NCBI GenBank assembly: GCA_001899255.1
Contig: MKVX01000002.1
Coordinates: forward strand, 372,001 to 436,000
Direction: 5' to 3'
DNA length: 64,000 nucleotides
Origin: Rhizobiales bacterium 62-47
GTDB lineage: Bacteria; Pseudomonadota; Alphaproteobacteria; Rhizobiales; Xanthobacteraceae
The notes below the pieces were generated by a model. That model saw only the letters and a list, made by a program, of their open reading frames with translations. It made no database searches and was not told the DNA's origin. Within the stretch, counting starts at the first letter, position 1. The number at the start of each line of letters is the position of its first letter. The position numbers were made by a program, and so were the translations under genes. Positions 34,628-43,611 of this stretch are shown here, one piece after another.

Positions 34628-35211
34628 CCGAGCCCGCCACGCCGCCCCGCCAGCGCCGGCTGCTGGTGATGCTGCCGCTGCTCGCATTCGCGACGCTCGC
34701 GGCCTTGTTCTGGTTTCGCCTCGGCGACCGCGACACCTCACGCATTCCCTCGGCGCTGATCGGCCGCGACGCGCCGCAAACCACCCTGCCGCCGCTCGCC
34801 GACCTGACGCGCGACGGCGCGCCGGTACCCGGGCTCGATCCTGCCGCGTTCAAGGGCAAGGTCAGCCTCGTCAACGTCTGGGCCTCGTGGTGCGTGCCGT
34901 GCCATGAGGAAGCTCCCCTGCTGACTGCGTTGAGCGCCGACAAGCGGCTGCAGATCATTGGCATCAACTACAAGGACACGCCCGACAACGCCCGCCGCTT
35001 CCTGGGCCGCTACGGCAATCCGTTCAGCATCGTCGGCGTCGACGGGAACGGCCGGGGTTCGATCGAATGGGGCGTCTACGGCGTGCCGGAGACCTTCATC
35101 GTCGGCCGCGACGGCAAGATCGCCTACAAGCTGATCGGCGCGATCACGCCGGAGAACATCGGCACCGTGCTGAAGAGCGAAATCGACAAGGCGCTCAAAG
35201 CCGGCAGCTAA
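34624..35211 (+). CDS. ccmG: Thiol:disulfide interchange protein CcmG/DsbE
   Basis: Membrane-anchored periplasmic thioredoxin that keeps apocytochrome c cysteines reduced for heme attachment. The 195-residue product has an N-terminal anchor (about 12-32), the active site WCVPCHEE, and the conserved [11 protein letters not shown] segment with the cis-proline and acidic residue of CcmG proteins. Last gene of the visible ccm operon; ccmE, ccmF and ccmH are not in this window. Confidence 0.96.
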   Translation: MTEPATPPRQRRLLVMLPLLAFATLAALFWFRLGDRDTSRIPSALIGRDAPQTTLPPLADLTRDGAPVPGLDPAAFKGKVSLVNVWASWCVPCHEEAPLLTALSADKRLQIIGINYKDTPDNARRFLGRYGNPFSIVGVDGNGRGSIEWGVYGVPETFIVGRDGKIAYKLIGAITPENIGTVLKSEIDKALKAGS

Positions 35212-35320
35212 ACAATTATTTTCAGCATTTATCTGCCGTTCATTTGGCGGCCATGGCGTTGCCACGAATTCGAAGCTAGCTTTGTTCCGTGGCAATCATT
35301 GTCCTTGGAGGGACACACCT

Positions 35321-35686
35321 ATGCGTCAATTCACGCTTGCTTCCCTGTCCGCCGCGGCACTCGCGCTCGGCCTGCTCGCATCGTCGCCGTCGATGGCGCA
35401 ATCGACCCAGACCGCACCCGCGCCGAGCAGCTCGAAGATGGCCCCGGCCGGAAAAATGGCTCCCGCCGAATCGAAGATGGCTCCGGCGCCGAAGGCCGAA
35501 CTGCTCGACATCAACTCCGCGACCGCCGACCAGCTCGACGCGTTGCCGGGCGTCGGCAAGGCCTATTCGGCTGCGATCATCAAGGGCCGCCCCTACAAGG
35601 GCAAGGACGAACTGGTCCAGAAGAAGATCGTCCCGCAAAAAACCTACGACGGCATCAAGGACAAGATCATCGCCAAGCAGAAGTAA
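35321..35686 (+). CDS. Exported helix-hairpin-helix protein (ComEA-like)
   Basis: A 121-residue protein with signal peptide (ending SMAQ, about residue 27), a spacer with three near-identical KMAPA units, and a C-terminal helix-hairpin-helix domain: [20 protein letters not shown]...[20 protein letters not shown]. The HhH domain is like that of ComEA, which binds DNA in the periplasm during uptake, but similar short proteins occur widely in Rhizobiales with no demonstrated competence role. Start set by GGAGGGACA upstream of 35321. Confidence 0.88.
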   Translation: MRQFTLASLSAAALALGLLASSPSMAQSTQTAPAPSSSKMAPAGKMAPAESKMAPAPKAELLDINSATADQLDALPGVGKAYSAAIIKGRPYKGKDELVQKKIVPQKTYDGIKDKIIAKQK

Positions 35687-35714
35687 GCCGGCGCCCACTG
35701 ATCTTTCGCACACA

Positions 35715-35748
35715 GCAACGCATCGGCATCGCCTGCCGGTGCGTTGTC
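35715..35748. terminator. Hairpin between convergent HhH gene and yciB
   Basis: CAACGCATCGGCA and TGCCGGTGCGTTG pair over 13 positions with one G-U, around a 5-base loop. Strong stem but only a weak T-tract, so termination efficiency is uncertain. Confidence 0.5.
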
Positions 35749-35751
35749 GTT

Positions 35752-36369
35752 TCAGGGCTTGGTGATTTCAGGCTTGCTGACGTCGCCGTGCTCGGCATCA
35801 CTGCCTTCGAGCGGCGCCGGTTCGAGATGATAGCGCTTGATCAACGGCATCTGTAGCATCGCGAACACCATGGTGAGCGGGATCACGCCGAAGGCCTTGA
35901 AGGCCACCCAGAAATCCGTTGATTGCGTGCGCCAGATGAATTCGTTGAGCAGCGCCATGCCGGCGAAGAACAGCGCCCAACGCAGCGTCAATTGCCGCCA
36001 GCCCAGCGCCGTCAAATTGAACATCTGGTCGAACATGATGGCGATGAAGGAGCGGCCGAACAGCAGGCCGCCGCCGAGGATCGCCGCGAACAATCCATAG
36101 ATGATGGTCGGCTTGACCTTGATGAAGGTCTCGTCGTGCAGCACCAGCGTCAGCGTGCCGAACACGATGACGATGACACCGGTGACCAGCGCCATCACCG
36201 GAATGTGTCGGGTCACCATATACGATACGATCATCGACACGATCACCGCGACCATGAATGCGCCGGTGGCGACGAACAAATTAAATTTGGCGTTGGCGAA
36301 AAAGAAAATCATCAACGGGCCGAGTTCGGTCGCCAGCTTGAACAGCGGATGGGGCTGGGCTTTGTTCAT
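35752..36369 (-). CDS. yciB: Inner membrane protein YciB / septation protein A family
   Basis: A 205-residue protein with five or six membrane helices, starting [20 protein letters not shown] and containing [36 protein letters not shown] and ALLNEFIWR, the YciB/IspZ hallmarks. In E. coli and Shigella it supports septation and cell-envelope synthesis. Its ATG is one base after the ftsY stop, so the two are co-translated. Confidence 0.94.
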   Translation of the reverse strand: MNKAQPHPLFKLATELGPLMIFFFANAKFNLFVATGAFMVAVIVSMIVSYMVTRHIPVMALVTGVIVIVFGTLTLVLHDETFIKVKPTIIYGLFAAILGGGLLFGRSFIAIMFDQMFNLTALGWRQLTLRWALFFAGMALLNEFIWRTQSTDFWVAFKAFGVIPLTMVFAMLQMPLIKRYHLEPAPLEGSDAEHGDVSKPEITKP

Positions 36370-36370
36370 G

Positions 36371-37318
36371 TCAGCTTTCAATCCCTGCAATCGCCTTGGC
36401 AAAATCCGGCGCGGTGAACGGCGCCAGATCGTCGACGCCTTCGCCGACACCGATGAAGTGCACCGGCAACTTGTATTTCTGCGACAGCGCCACGAGAATG
36501 CCACCGCGCGCGGTGCCGTCGAGCTTGGTCATCACCAGACCGGTGACGCCGGCGATACGGTGGAACGCCTCGACCTGCGACAGCGCGTTCTGTCCCACAG
36601 TCGCATCGAGCACCAGCAGCACGGCGTGCGGCGCCGACGCATCGACCTTTTTGATGACGCGAACGACCTTTTCGAGCTCGTTCATCAGCTCGGCCTTGTT
36701 CTGCAGCCGGCCGGCGGTATCGATCAGCAGCACGTCGGTTGCCGCCGTCTTTGCCGCGGTGATGGCATCGAACGCCAATCCGGCCGAATCCGAACCCTGC
36801 GCGCGGGCGATCACCGGCGCGCCGGTGCGCTCGCCCCACACTTTCAATTGTTCAATGGCTGCGGCGCGAAAGGTGTCGCCCGCCGCCAGCATCACCTTGC
36901 GGCCCTCGGCGGCGAACCGCGACGCCAGCTTGCCGATCGTCGTGGTCTTGCCGGAGCCGTTGACGCCGACGACGAGGATCACGAACGGCTTTTGCGCGGC
37001 GTCGATCGCGAGCGGCATGGCGACCGGCGCCAGCACCTTCTCGACCTCGGCAGCCACCACCGCCTTCACTTCGTCTGCCGAGATGCTCTTGTCGTAGCGG
37101 CCGTGGCCGACGGCAGCGGCGATCTTGGCGGCGACATCGGTTCCAAGATCGGCGCGCAGCAGCACGTCCTCGATATCCTCGAGCATGGCACGGTCGAGCT
37201 TGCGGCGGATCACCAGATCCGCCACCGCCGATCCGATCGAACTCGACGTGCGCTTCAGGCCGCTGGAAAGCCTGCGCCACCAACTTTGTTTCGGTTGTTC
37301 GGGATTACTGTCGTTCAT
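36371..37318 (-). CDS. ftsY: Signal recognition particle receptor FtsY
   Basis: SRP receptor GTPase at the inner membrane. The 315-residue product has a short N-terminal membrane-targeting region, the N domain (about 15-100) and G domain with [15 protein letters not shown] at 118-132, DTAGRLQNK, and [10 protein letters not shown]. The long acidic A domain of E. coli FtsY is missing, as usual in alphaproteobacteria. Co-located with yciB; its partner ffh lies 6.3 kb away. Confidence 0.97.
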   Translation of the reverse strand: MNDSNPEQPKQSWWRRLSSGLKRTSSSIGSAVADLVIRRKLDRAMLEDIEDVLLRADLGTDVAAKIAAAVGHGRYDKSISADEVKAVVAAEVEKVLAPVAMPLAIDAAQKPFVILVVGVNGSGKTTTIGKLASRFAAEGRKVMLAAGDTFRAAAIEQLKVWGERTGAPVIARAQGSDSAGLAFDAITAAKTAATDVLLIDTAGRLQNKAELMNELEKVVRVIKKVDASAPHAVLLVLDATVGQNALSQVEAFHRIAGVTGLVMTKLDGTARGGILVALSQKYKLPVHFIGVGEGVDDLAPFTAPDFAKAIAGIES

Positions 37319-37425
37319 GTCCGGAATGCTCTAAACACTTTATCGTCGAAACGAAAGCCGCTCCAGGCCCGATCCTGCAAGCGAGTTGCGGTTCAAAGTA
37401 CACCCGGCTGAACGAAACCTGCATC

Positions 37426-38127
37426 ATGGACACACCACAACTCACCGCCGATCAAATCCAGTCCCGCGTCCTGCATCGCGACGGACTGATGCTGGTGATC
37501 GATAAGCCCGCCGGACTGCCGGTGCATCGCGGCCCGAAAGGCGGCGCCAACCTCGAGGCTTCGTTCGACGCGTTGCGCTTCGGCCTTCCGCGCCCGCCGG
37601 TGCTGGCGCATCGGCTGGACCGCGATACCTCAGGCTGCCTCGTTCTGGGGCGGCATCGCAAGGCCACCGCGTCGCTGGGTTTGCTGTTCAAGCATGGCAA
37701 GATTGCGAAGACCTATTGGGCCGTGGTCGAGGGCGGACCGACCGACGACGAAGGCGTCATCGACATGCCGCTCGGCCGCCTCAACGCCGAACGCGGCTGG
37801 TGGCAGAAACCCGACCCGCAAGGTCAGCCGGCGTCGACGACCTGGAAAGTGCTGGGGCGCGGCGAGGGACTGGCCTGGATGGCGCTGGAACCGCTGACCG
37901 GCCGCACCCATCAATTGCGCGTGCACAGCGCCGCGTCGGGCTGGCCGATCGTCGGCGACAATATCTATGGCAATGGTCCGCGTTTCGGCGAACCCTCGCT
38001 CCATTTGCATGCGCGCGAGATCGTCATTCCGATCTCGCGCAACAAGGAGCCGATCCGCGTCATTGCGCCAGCGCCGCCGCATCTGCATGAGCGGTTGAAG
38101 GCCTGCGGCTGGAACGGCGATCCGTAA
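37426..38127 (+). CDS. RluA-family pseudouridine synthase
   Basis: RNA pseudouridine synthase of 233 residues with the RluA catalytic motif HRLDRDTSG (catalytic Asp65) and GRTHQLRVH. There is no S4 domain, which places it nearer the RluA/TruC types than RluC/D. Target RNA cannot be told from sequence. It stands alone, divergent from ftsY with 107 bp between. Confidence 0.93.
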   Translation: MDTPQLTADQIQSRVLHRDGLMLVIDKPAGLPVHRGPKGGANLEASFDALRFGLPRPPVLAHRLDRDTSGCLVLGRHRKATASLGLLFKHGKIAKTYWAVVEGGPTDDEGVIDMPLGRLNAERGWWQKPDPQGQPASTTWKVLGRGEGLAWMALEPLTGRTHQLRVHSAASGWPIVGDNIYGNGPRFGEPSLHLHAREIVIPISRNKEPIRVIAPAPPHLHERLKACGWNGDP

Positions 38128-38147
38128 ACATCGGTCCCTCTTGTTGG

Positions 38148-38241
38148 TCATCATCCGCGAAGGCGGATGATCCAGTACACCGCGACTGAGCGATCTGAAC
38201 ACCGCCGTGGATACTGGATGCCCGCCTTCGCTGGCATGACG
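38148..38241. repeat. Palindromic repeat downstream of the RluA-family gene
   Basis: TCATCCGCGAAGGCGGATGATCCAG at the left and TGGATGCCCGCCTTCGC with GGCATGAC at the right form an imperfect inverted repeat filling the gap between convergent genes. It looks like a dispersed extragenic palindrome. Confidence 0.6.
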
Positions 38242-38250
38242 GCACAACGT

Positions 38251-39522
38251 TCACACGGTTAGCCGCGCGCCATCGTGGCCGGCGATGGTCATCGCGCGTA
38301 CCTCGCCCGTAACGCCTCCCGCAATCGCGACCGGAACGAAATGTTCGGTGCGGCCTTGCGTCGCGCTTTCGATCAGCACCTGCCGCGTCGCGCCGATCTC
38401 CGACCCCAGCCGCCGTCGCAGCGCCGCCTCCCCGGTGACGCGCAATCGCTTTGCGCGCGCCTTGATGACGCGGCCATCAACCTGCGGCATCCGCGCCGCC
38501 GGCGTGCCGGGACGTGGCGAATAGGGAAACACGTGCAGGAATGAGAGACCGCATTCCTCGACGAGGTCTTGCGAGCGCGCGAACATCTCCTCGCTCTCGG
38601 TCGGGAACCCGGCGATGATATCGGCGCCCAGCGCGATATCCGGGCGCAGCCGCCGCACCTGCGCACAAAATGCAATGGCATCGGCGCGCAGATGCCGCCG
38701 CTTCATCCGCTTCAGGATCATGTCGTCGCCGGCCTGCAACGACAGATGCAGGTGCGGCATCAGCCGCTCGTCGCTGCCGATGACATCTAGCAGATCGCGA
38801 TCCGCTTCGATCGAATCGATCGACGAGATGCGCAACCGCTTGAGTTCGGGGATATGCCGCAAAATCTGTTTGGTCAGCGTGCCGAGTTTCGGCGCGCCCG
38901 GCAGGTCGGCGCCGTAGCTGGTGAGATCGACGCCGGTCAGCACGATCTCGGCATGGCCGCGCGCGACCAGCGCGTGCACCTGCTCGACCACGCCGCCCAT
39001 CGGCACCGAGCGCGAATTGCCGCGGCCATAGGGAATGATGCAAAAAGTGCAGCGATGATCGCAGCCATTCTGCACCTGCACGAAAACGCGCGGCAGGCCG
39101 CTGTGGAAACCGTCGACCAGATGCGGCGCCATCTCGCGGACCGCCATGATGTCGGCCACCGCGATCTTCTCGTCACGATCGATGCCGAATGACGGCGCCT
39201 GATCGAACGCCGCGCGGGTTGCGCGCCATGCTTCGCCGTGCAGCTTGTCGTCATTGCCGAGCACGCGATCGACTTCCGCCATCGCCGCGAACATCTCTGG
39301 CTGCGTCTGCGCCGCGCAACCGGTAACGACGATGCGCGCATTCGGGCGCTCGCGCTTCAGCTTGCGGATCGACTGCCGCGCCTGCGCCACCGCCTCGTTG
39401 GTGACGGCGCAACTGTTGATGACGATGGTATCTTCGAGACCGGCGCGCGCGGCCTCGCGATGAATGAGTTCGGATTCGAACGCATTCAGCCGGCATCCGA
39501 AGGTGACGACGTCGACGCCCAT
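38251..39522 (-). CDS. mtaB: tRNA (t6A37) methylthiotransferase MtaB
   Basis: Radical-SAM enzyme converting t6A to ms2t6A at position 37 of tRNA. The 423-residue product has the N-terminal methylthiotransferase domain with cluster cysteines (TFGC at Cys10, NSCAVTN, VTGCAA), the radical-SAM motif CDHRCTFC and a shortened C-terminal TRAM-like region (RQVLIESATQGRTEHF). The start at 39522, one base after the dapF stop, gives the family N terminus; the frame runs 15 codons further into dapF. Confidence 0.94.
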   Translation of the reverse strand: MGVDVVTFGCRLNAFESELIHREAARAGLEDTIVINSCAVTNEAVAQARQSIRKLKRERPNARIVVTGCAAQTQPEMFAAMAEVDRVLGNDDKLHGEAWRATRAAFDQAPSFGIDRDEKIAVADIMAVREMAPHLVDGFHSGLPRVFVQVQNGCDHRCTFCIIPYGRGNSRSVPMGGVVEQVHALVARGHAEIVLTGVDLTSYGADLPGAPKLGTLTKQILRHIPELKRLRISSIDSIEADRDLLDVIGSDERLMPHLHLSLQAGDDMILKRMKRRHLRADAIAFCAQVRRLRPDIALGADIIAGFPTESEEMFARSQDLVEECGLSFLHVFPYSPRPGTPAARMPQVDGRVIKARAKRLRVTGEAALRRRLGSEIGATRQVLIESATQGRTEHFVPVAIAGGVTGEVRAMTIAGHDGARLTV

Positions 39523-39523
39523 C

Positions 39524-40396
39524 TCAAGCCACGCCTGCAAACAGCGCCGGATCGAACCGGCCCTCAAATTCGAACACCGCCGGACCCGTCATCAATACGT
39601 GATCGTCGCGCTCGCGCCATTCGATGCTGAGTTCGCCACCGGGCAACGTCATATGCACGGTGCGGTTGGTGCGCCGCAGCCGCGCTGCCGCCACGGCGGT
39701 GGCGCAGGCGGCCGAGCCGCAGGCCTTGGTCAGCCCCGCCCCGCGCTCCCAGGTGCGCATGACGATATGATCGCGGTCAACGATATGCGCGAGCGTGATG
39801 TTGGCGCGCTCGGGAAAGATCGGATGATTTTCCAGCAGCGGTCCGAAGCGTTCGAGATCGTAGGCAGCGATGTCATCGACCCAGAAGATCGCATGCGGAT
39901 TGCCCATGCTGACGACCGACGGCGAATGCAGCAACGGCTTGTCGATCGGCCCGACCTGCAATTCGATATACCGGGTGTCGCGGAATTCCTCCGCCAGCGG
40001 AATGTCCTTCCAGGCAAACTTCGGCGCGCCCATATCGACGGTGAACAAGTCCGGCGCGGGCCCCTGCCAGCAATTCAGCAATCCGGCGCGCGTCTCGAAC
40101 GTCAGCGCCGTCGCCCCTGTGGCTGCGAACATCTGCCGCGCCACGCAACGCATGCCATTACCGCAGGCTCCGGCTTCCGAACCATCATTGTTGTAGATAC
40201 GGACAAACGCCGCAGTGCCTTGCAGGCGTGGCGGCATCAGCACCATCAGTTGGTCGTAGGGCACGCCTGCCGGCGATGCCACCGCGCGTGCTTCCTCGGG
40301 CGAGATCGCCGCGGTCGTGTCGCGCAGATCGATCACGACAATCTCGTTACCGATGCCGTTCATTTTACTGAAGTGGTGATTTGCCAGCGCGCTCAT
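39524..40396 (-). CDS. dapF: Diaminopimelate epimerase
   Basis: Converts LL- to meso-diaminopimelate for lysine and peptidoglycan synthesis, using two cysteines as acid/base. Both are present: Cys78 in ACGNGMRC and Cys226 in KACGSAAC. 290 residues, start [15 protein letters not shown] near the N terminus. It forms a two-gene unit with mtaB (1 bp gap). Confidence 0.97.
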   Translation of the reverse strand: MSALANHHFSKMNGIGNEIVVIDLRDTTAAISPEEARAVASPAGVPYDQLMVLMPPRLQGTAAFVRIYNNDGSEAGACGNGMRCVARQMFAATGATALTFETRAGLLNCWQGPAPDLFTVDMGAPKFAWKDIPLAEEFRDTRYIELQVGPIDKPLLHSPSVVSMGNPHAIFWVDDIAAYDLERFGPLLENHPIFPERANITLAHIVDRDHIVMRTWERGAGLTKACGSAACATAVAAARLRRTNRTVHMTLPGGELSIEWRERDDHVLMTGPAVFEFEGRFDPALFAGVA

Positions 40397-40621
40397 GCCT
40401 TGTCCGCCGTGTCCCGGCCTTATAGGACCAACGATGCCGGATTGACCAGTGCGGCAAATCTGTGTCGGCGGAGCGGCGCGCGAAATATGCGGGCCGCGTT
40501 CATGATCGAGACATCTTTCGCCGCATATAGGGAGTCCTATCTGGCATGGGACGCAGGCCGAAGCTGCGTGCTAGCATGGACTTCACAACTTCTGCCAAAC
40601 CGCCGCCATGGAGACTCCGGA

Positions 40622-41422
40622 ATGCACCGCCCTCGCCTGCTTCGTCTTGCCGCCGTCGCCTTGATCCCGGTGGTTGCAGCATCGGTTGGCGCAGCCGGCG
40701 CACTGGCGCAATCGCCCCCCGCCACGCCACCAGCCGCGACCTCGCCCGCCCCCACGGATACGCCGCCTGCAACGACGCCACCGGCGACACCCGCTCCGGC
40801 CGCCCCGTCGGCTTCAACCGCGCCCGCAGCTCCGACAACGGCAGCTCCCGCCACACCGCCAGCCGCCACACCGCCTGCAGCCGCAGCACCAGTTCCGACG
40901 ACTCCGCCGGCAGCAACAGCTACGCCGACCCCGCCACCTGCGGTACAGCCGGTGCAGACCGCCGATCCGTTCGGCGAGGAGATCGCCCTGACGCCGAAAA
41001 CGGCGCTGATCTACAACGGTAACGCCACCTGGGATTCGGCCTTCGAAAGCCTGATCGACGCCTTCAAAACGCTATCGGCGTTTCTCAACAAGCAGGGCAT
41101 CAAGCCGTCCGGCAATCCGATGATTGTCTACACCTCGACCGACGACAACGGCTTCGTGTTCCAGGCTGAAATCCCCGTCGACCAGGAGCCGAAGAACCTC
41201 GCCAAGAACATGAGCATCGGCAAATCGCCGGAAGGCAAGGCCCTGAAATTCGTGCATCGCGGCTCCTACGACAACATGGACAACACCTACGAGGCGATCA
41301 CCAATCACCTCGACGACAAGAAGCTGGAAGCCAAGGACCTGTTTATCGAGGAATACATCACCGATCCGCTCAAGACAGAAGAAGACAAGCTCGTCATCAA
41401 TGTCTATGTGCCGCTGAAGTAA
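40622..41422 (+). CDS. Exported GyrI-like (effector-binding) domain protein with Ala/Pro/Thr-rich linker
   Basis: A 266-residue protein with an N-terminal signal peptide (about 1-30, ending GALAQ), a low-complexity Ala/Pro/Thr linker from about residue 31 to 112, and a C-terminal domain (about 115-266) resembling GyrI-like/SOUL effector-binding folds: YTSTDDNGFVFQAEIPVD, HRGSYDNMDNTYEAITNHL, LFIEEYITDP. GyrI-like domains are usually cytoplasmic ligand sensors; here it is exported, so it may bind a hydrophobic ligand in the periplasm. Start at 40622 because the signal peptide begins there. Followed 22 bp later by a SIMPL protein, also exported. Confidence 0.82.
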   Translation: MHRPRLLRLAAVALIPVVAASVGAAGALAQSPPATPPAATSPAPTDTPPATTPPATPAPAAPSASTAPAAPTTAAPATPPAATPPAAAAPVPTTPPAATATPTPPPAVQPVQTADPFGEEIALTPKTALIYNGNATWDSAFESLIDAFKTLSAFLNKQGIKPSGNPMIVYTSTDDNGFVFQAEIPVDQEPKNLAKNMSIGKSPEGKALKFVHRGSYDNMDNTYEAITNHLDDKKLEAKDLFIEEYITDPLKTEEDKLVINVYVPLK

Positions 41423-41444
41423 TCCCGCAGCAGAGATCATCATC

Positions 41445-42146
41445 ATGCATCACGGCCGTCTTCGCCTCGCTTTGCCGCTCGTATTCGGATTCGTCGCGGC
41501 CCCCGCGCTGGCGCAATCCTTTCCGCCGCCGATGATCTCGGTCACCGGCGAGGCGACCGTCAGCGCCGCGCCCGATGCGGCACAGATCGAGGGCGGCGTC
41601 ACCAGCGACGCCAAGACGGCGCGCGAGGCCAGCGACGCCAACAACGCGGCGATGGGCAAGGTGCTGCTGGCGCTCAAGGGCGCCGGGATCCCCGAGAAGG
41701 ACTATCAGACGTCGCGGCTGTCGCTGCAGCCGCAATATGCACAGAACAAGTCCGGTCCCAACAGCGTCACCGGCTATCGCGCCAGCAATCGTGTCACGGT
41801 CAAGGTGCGCGACGTGACCAAGGTCGCCAACGTCATCGACACGCTGGTTACCGCCGGCGCCAACGACATCGGCGGCATCAATTTCGTCGTCACGACAGCG
41901 TCGAAGCTGCTCGACGAAGCGCGGCCGCAAGCCATTGCCGACGCGCGCCGCAAGGCGGAGATCTATGCCAAGGCGGCCGGTGTGGCACTCGGCGATCCGA
42001 TCAGCATCGGCGAGGGCAATTTCGCGCAGCCGGTACCTATGCTGCGCAGGGCGTCGGCGGATTTCGCTGCCGCTCCGGTCGCGCCGGGCGAGGAAACGCT
42101 GCACGTCAACGTCAGCGTCTCGTGGGGGATCAAGGCGGCGCAGTAA
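41445..42146 (+). CDS. SIMPL (DUF541) domain exported protein
   Basis: A 233-residue protein with a signal peptide (about 1-24) and a SIMPL domain: ISVTGEATVSAAPDAAQIEGGV, YQTSRLSLQPQY, GYRASNRVTVKVRDV and a C-terminal ARRKAEIYAKAAGVALG. Members include oxidative-stress protein BP26/Omp28 and YggE. Probably co-transcribed with the upstream GyrI-like protein. Exact role unknown; envelope stress defence is the common theme. Confidence 0.9.
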   Translation: MHHGRLRLALPLVFGFVAAPALAQSFPPPMISVTGEATVSAAPDAAQIEGGVTSDAKTAREASDANNAAMGKVLLALKGAGIPEKDYQTSRLSLQPQYAQNKSGPNSVTGYRASNRVTVKVRDVTKVANVIDTLVTAGANDIGGINFVVTTASKLLDEARPQAIADARRKAEIYAKAAGVALGDPISIGEGNFAQPVPMLRRASADFAAAPVAPGEETLHVNVSVSWGIKAAQ

Positions 42147-42172
42147 TTTCGTCGGTCAGATTTAAATCTGTC

Positions 42173-42248
42173 GTCATGCGCGGGTTTGGCCCGCGCATCC
42201 ATCTTTCAGCAATGCGATGGATAACCGGATCAAGTCCGGCCATGACGC
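42173..42248. repeat. REP-like palindrome, family shared with 46204-46280
   Basis: Two hairpins (CGCGGGTTTGGCCCGCG and CCGGATCAAGTCCGG) flank ATCCATC/GATGGAT tags, bounded by GTCAT and ATGACG. Its right half is the reverse complement of the left half of the element at 46204, so these are two copies in opposite orientation. Confidence 0.8.
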
Positions 42249-42272
42249 GTGATTGCGTCGACAGAGCACTCC

Positions 42273-43337
42273 CTAAATCTCCATCACCTGTCCCGGCTTC
42301 AGCGCCACGAAGCGATCGCGGGCGATACCGGCTTTATCCAGCGCCGCATGAAGATCTCGCTCCGGCGCGTCGATGGCTTCGTCGGTGAGCTGGAAGGTGC
42401 CGTGATGGTGCGCCAGCGCCATTTGCGCCCCGCAATCGGCCAGCGCCCGCACCGCATCCTCCGGGTTCATATGCTGATCGCGCATGAACCAGCGCGGCTC
42501 GTAGGCCCCGATCGGCAGGATCGCCGCGCGCAGCACGCCATGCGCTTCGCACACGCGTCGGAAATGCACACCCTCGCCGTAGCCCGAATCGCAGACGATG
42601 TAGATTTTGCCCGCGGGCGTCTCCAGCACAAAACTCGCCCACAGCACCTTGTTGCGATCGAACAGGCCACGCGCCGACCAATGCCGCGTCGGCACCAGCG
42701 TCACCGCGACGCCGTTGCCGAGCTCGATGCGGTCGTGCCAGTCGAAGGCTTCGGCGCGGATCGAACTGTCGGCGCTGCGCATGGTCAGGTCGTTGCCGAG
42801 CGGCGTCACGACGCGCGGCGCGAACTCTGCCGTGAGCTTTGAGAGCGTCGCCACGTCCAGGTGATCGTAGTGACCGTGCGACACCAGCACTATATCGATC
42901 GGCGGCAGCGCATCGAAGGCGATGCCCGGGTCGTTGCGACGTTTTGGTCCCGCCCATGTCACCGGCGATGCCCGGTCCGACCACACCGGATCGACCAGGA
43001 TGTTCAGATCCGCGGTCTGGATCAGCCAGCTGGCGTGCCCGACATACGACAACCGCGCCGTTTTGCCGGAGACGCGCGCGGGCGGCGTATCGGCGTGAGG
43101 GCTTGGCGCCCACTCCGGCCAGGCCTCACGTTGCCGGCCGCTGCCGAACTGCCAACGCAACACCTGGGCCAAACTTTTGGGCGACGTGCCGTGCGGATCG
43201 AAGAAACGCAACCCGTCGAAATGATCGGAAACCGGGCCATCGTACGTATTCGCGCGCGCCGCCCAGAACGCGGAGAGGCCAGTCGCGCTGGCAAAGCCAG
43301 CCAGAGCTGTGAGGAACCGGCGGCGGGTGATTTTCAT
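42273..43337 (-). CDS. Tat-exported metallo-beta-lactamase-fold hydrolase (NAPE-PLD/UlaG type)
   Basis: A 354-residue protein starting MKITRRRFLTALAGFASATG, a twin-arginine signal. The body has the MBL-fold zinc motif SHGHYDHLD, an upstream GHASWLIQT strand and the later D-S-G-Y and AHHHGTF motifs, as in the NAPE-PLD-like and UlaG-like groups that hydrolyse phosphodiesters or lactones. Substrate unknown. Start at 43337 places the RR motif at the N terminus; the open frame extends 21 codons further. Confidence 0.9.
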   Translation of the reverse strand: MKITRRRFLTALAGFASATGLSAFWAARANTYDGPVSDHFDGLRFFDPHGTSPKSLAQVLRWQFGSGRQREAWPEWAPSPHADTPPARVSGKTARLSYVGHASWLIQTADLNILVDPVWSDRASPVTWAGPKRRNDPGIAFDALPPIDIVLVSHGHYDHLDVATLSKLTAEFAPRVVTPLGNDLTMRSADSSIRAEAFDWHDRIELGNGVAVTLVPTRHWSARGLFDRNKVLWASFVLETPAGKIYIVCDSGYGEGVHFRRVCEAHGVLRAAILPIGAYEPRWFMRDQHMNPEDAVRALADCGAQMALAHHHGTFQLTDEAIDAPERDLHAALDKAGIARDRFVALKPGQVMEI

Positions 43338-43465
43338 GCGCCGGATTGGGCCAAAAATCCCGGGATTCGGCAAGTCACACTCCAGTCGAGCCCTAAGCAT
43401 CTGATCTTTCTGATATATATTGCGTTAGAATACCTGACCAGTCGTGTTGATTTTGTCGCTTCACA

Positions 43466-43494
43466 TTGACAACAGTCGTGAGGAGGGGTTTAAC
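43466..43494 (+). promoter_or_regulatory. Probable ffh promoter
   Basis: TTGACA (43466-43471), a perfect -35, is followed after 17 bp by TTTAAC (43489-43494). This would start transcription near 43501 and give a leader of about 110 nt for the ffh-rpsP-rimM-trmD-rplS operon. Confidence 0.5.
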
Positions 43495-43505
43495 CGCGCG
43501 ACTTC

Positions 43506-43589
43506 TCGAAAAGACGTTCTTTTCGACCCGCCGCCCGGCCCCAGAGACCGGAGGTCAACGCCCGACAGCGCTGTGCGCCCTCGGGCGCA
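43506..43589 (+). promoter_or_regulatory. Structured 5' leader of ffh: two perfect hairpins
   Basis: TCGAAAAGA-CGT-TCTTTTCGA (43506-43526, 9 bp stem) and TGCGCCC-TC-GGGCGCA (43574-43589, 7 bp stem) lie between the probable promoter and the ffh ATG at 43612. Neither is followed by a T-run, so they are not simple terminators. They may control ffh translation or mRNA stability; no trans factor is indicated. Confidence 0.5.
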
Positions 43590-43611
43590 AACGTGTTTGG
43601 ATCAGAGGCTC

